Position numbers and translations under genes: made by a program
Shown here: one piece after another, positions 4,798 through 5,151 of the stretch
Numbering within the stretch: the stretch's first letter is position 1
How the letters are laid out: each line of letters starts with the position of its first letter
Assembly: GCA_019090565.1 (NCBI GenBank)
Contig: JAHRVS010000258.1
Coordinates: 1 to 5,151, forward strand
Source: Gammaproteobacteria bacterium
GTDB lineage: Bacteria; Pseudomonadota; Gammaproteobacteria; Pseudomonadales; UBA3067
Length of the DNA stretch: 5,151 nucleotides
Direction of reading: 5' to 3'
Notes under the pieces: generated by a model
The model's input: the letters and a program-made list of their open reading frames with translations, nothing else
Told to the model about the DNA's origin: nothing
Databases searched by the model: none

Positions 4798-5151
4798 CTA
4801 TCCGTGAGCGTCAACGCCCTCCCAAAGCTTTTCTTCAAGATCACGCTTTATAAGCTTTCCAGAAAGCTGACGAGGAAGTTGTTTCACATAATCCACATGG
4901 CGCGGTAATTTAAAACCGTACAGACCTTCCTCTTTACAGAACTTCACCAGCTCCTCGAGACTAAGTTCCTTTTCACCTTCTTTCAATTGAATAAAAGCAG
5001 CGGCCACTTCGCCAAGGTCATCATCAGGTGCCCGTACAACAGCCGCATCAAAAATACTGCCATGATGCTTGATTACTTCTTCAATCTCATTTGGAAATAC
5101 ATTAACACCACCAGAGATAATCATCTCTTTCGCTCGAGATGTCAGGTATAA
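4798..5151 (-). CDS. Acyl-CoA synthetase (AMP-forming), C-terminal domain, partial
   Basis: This is the last 118 codons of a minus-strand gene whose 5' part is beyond the right edge. The frame is open to base 5151, so the internal methionine at 5124 is not the start. AMP-forming synthetases activate a fatty or aromatic acid with ATP and load it on CoA in the cytoplasm. Visible family marks are the hinge-region YLTSRAKEMIISGG (SRAK in place of the common DRxK), NVFPNEIEEVI, the AAVVRAPDDDLGEVAAAFI strand pair, and the end motif LPRQLSGKLIKRDL. The lysine of SGK (residue 99 of the visible part) is the expected catalytic lysine of the C-terminal lid. The tail WEGVDAHG ends at TAG 4798-4800. This is the complete lid domain of a normal synthetase. 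The acid used (medium or long chain, or aromatic) cannot be judged without the N-terminal domain. Confidence 0.92.
   Translation of the reverse strand, partial: LYLTSRAKEMIISGGVNVFPNEIEEVIKHHGSIFDAAVVRAPDDDLGEVAAAFIQLKEGEKELSLEELVKFCKEEGLYGFKLPRHVDYVKQLPRQLSGKLIKRDLEEKLWEGVDAHG

Overview
The window looks like ordinary chromosomal DNA of a gammaproteobacterium, probably a marine or environmental one. The evidence is moderate G+C (somewhat below 50% by eye), Pseudomonadota-type protein families, the end of an anabolic argF fused by overlap to an ABC-transporter ATPase gene, and a secreted COG4798-type methyltransferase. The genus cannot be fixed from sequence alone. No phage, insertion sequence, CRISPR array, tRNA or rRNA was seen.

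Layout, left to right. (1) 1-146 is the last 47 codons of argF (ornithine carbamoyltransferase), running + and cut by the window edge. (2) 136-1185 (+) is an FbpC/PotA-like ABC transporter ATPase whose start overlaps the argF stop by 11 bases. No permease or binding protein lies in view. (3) A short convergent gap follows, then 1284-2753 (-) is a complete class-3-like aldehyde dehydrogenase of the coniferyl aldehyde dehydrogenase family. (4) 2754-2986 is an A+T-rich divergent control region with a perfect 12-bp palindrome, a 10-bp direct repeat and candidate promoters. (5) 2987-3817 (+) is a complete exported predicted methyltransferase with a GTG start. (6) A hairpin and a candidate promoter lead to 3992-4453 (+), a small two-CBS-domain protein with an acidic tail. 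(7) 4454-4797 is a 344-base stretch with no convincing gene, but with several short hairpins and an interrupted open frame that may be a relic or a repeated element. (8) 4798-5151 (-) is the C-terminal end of an acyl-CoA synthetase whose 5' part lies beyond the right edge.

The genes do not form one evident system. argF and the ATPase are probably co-transcribed and translationally coupled. The aldehyde dehydrogenase and the methyltransferase are divergently transcribed and could share control elements. The CBS protein appears to be a single-gene unit. Aldehyde oxidation followed by acyl-CoA activation would be a plausible catabolic theme for the dehydrogenase and the synthetase, but they are about 2 kb apart with two genes between them, so this is only a guess. 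The best leads are the 4454-4797 stretch, the signal peptide on a SAM-fold protein, and the repeats in the divergent control region. I see no strong evidence for a previously undescribed system.
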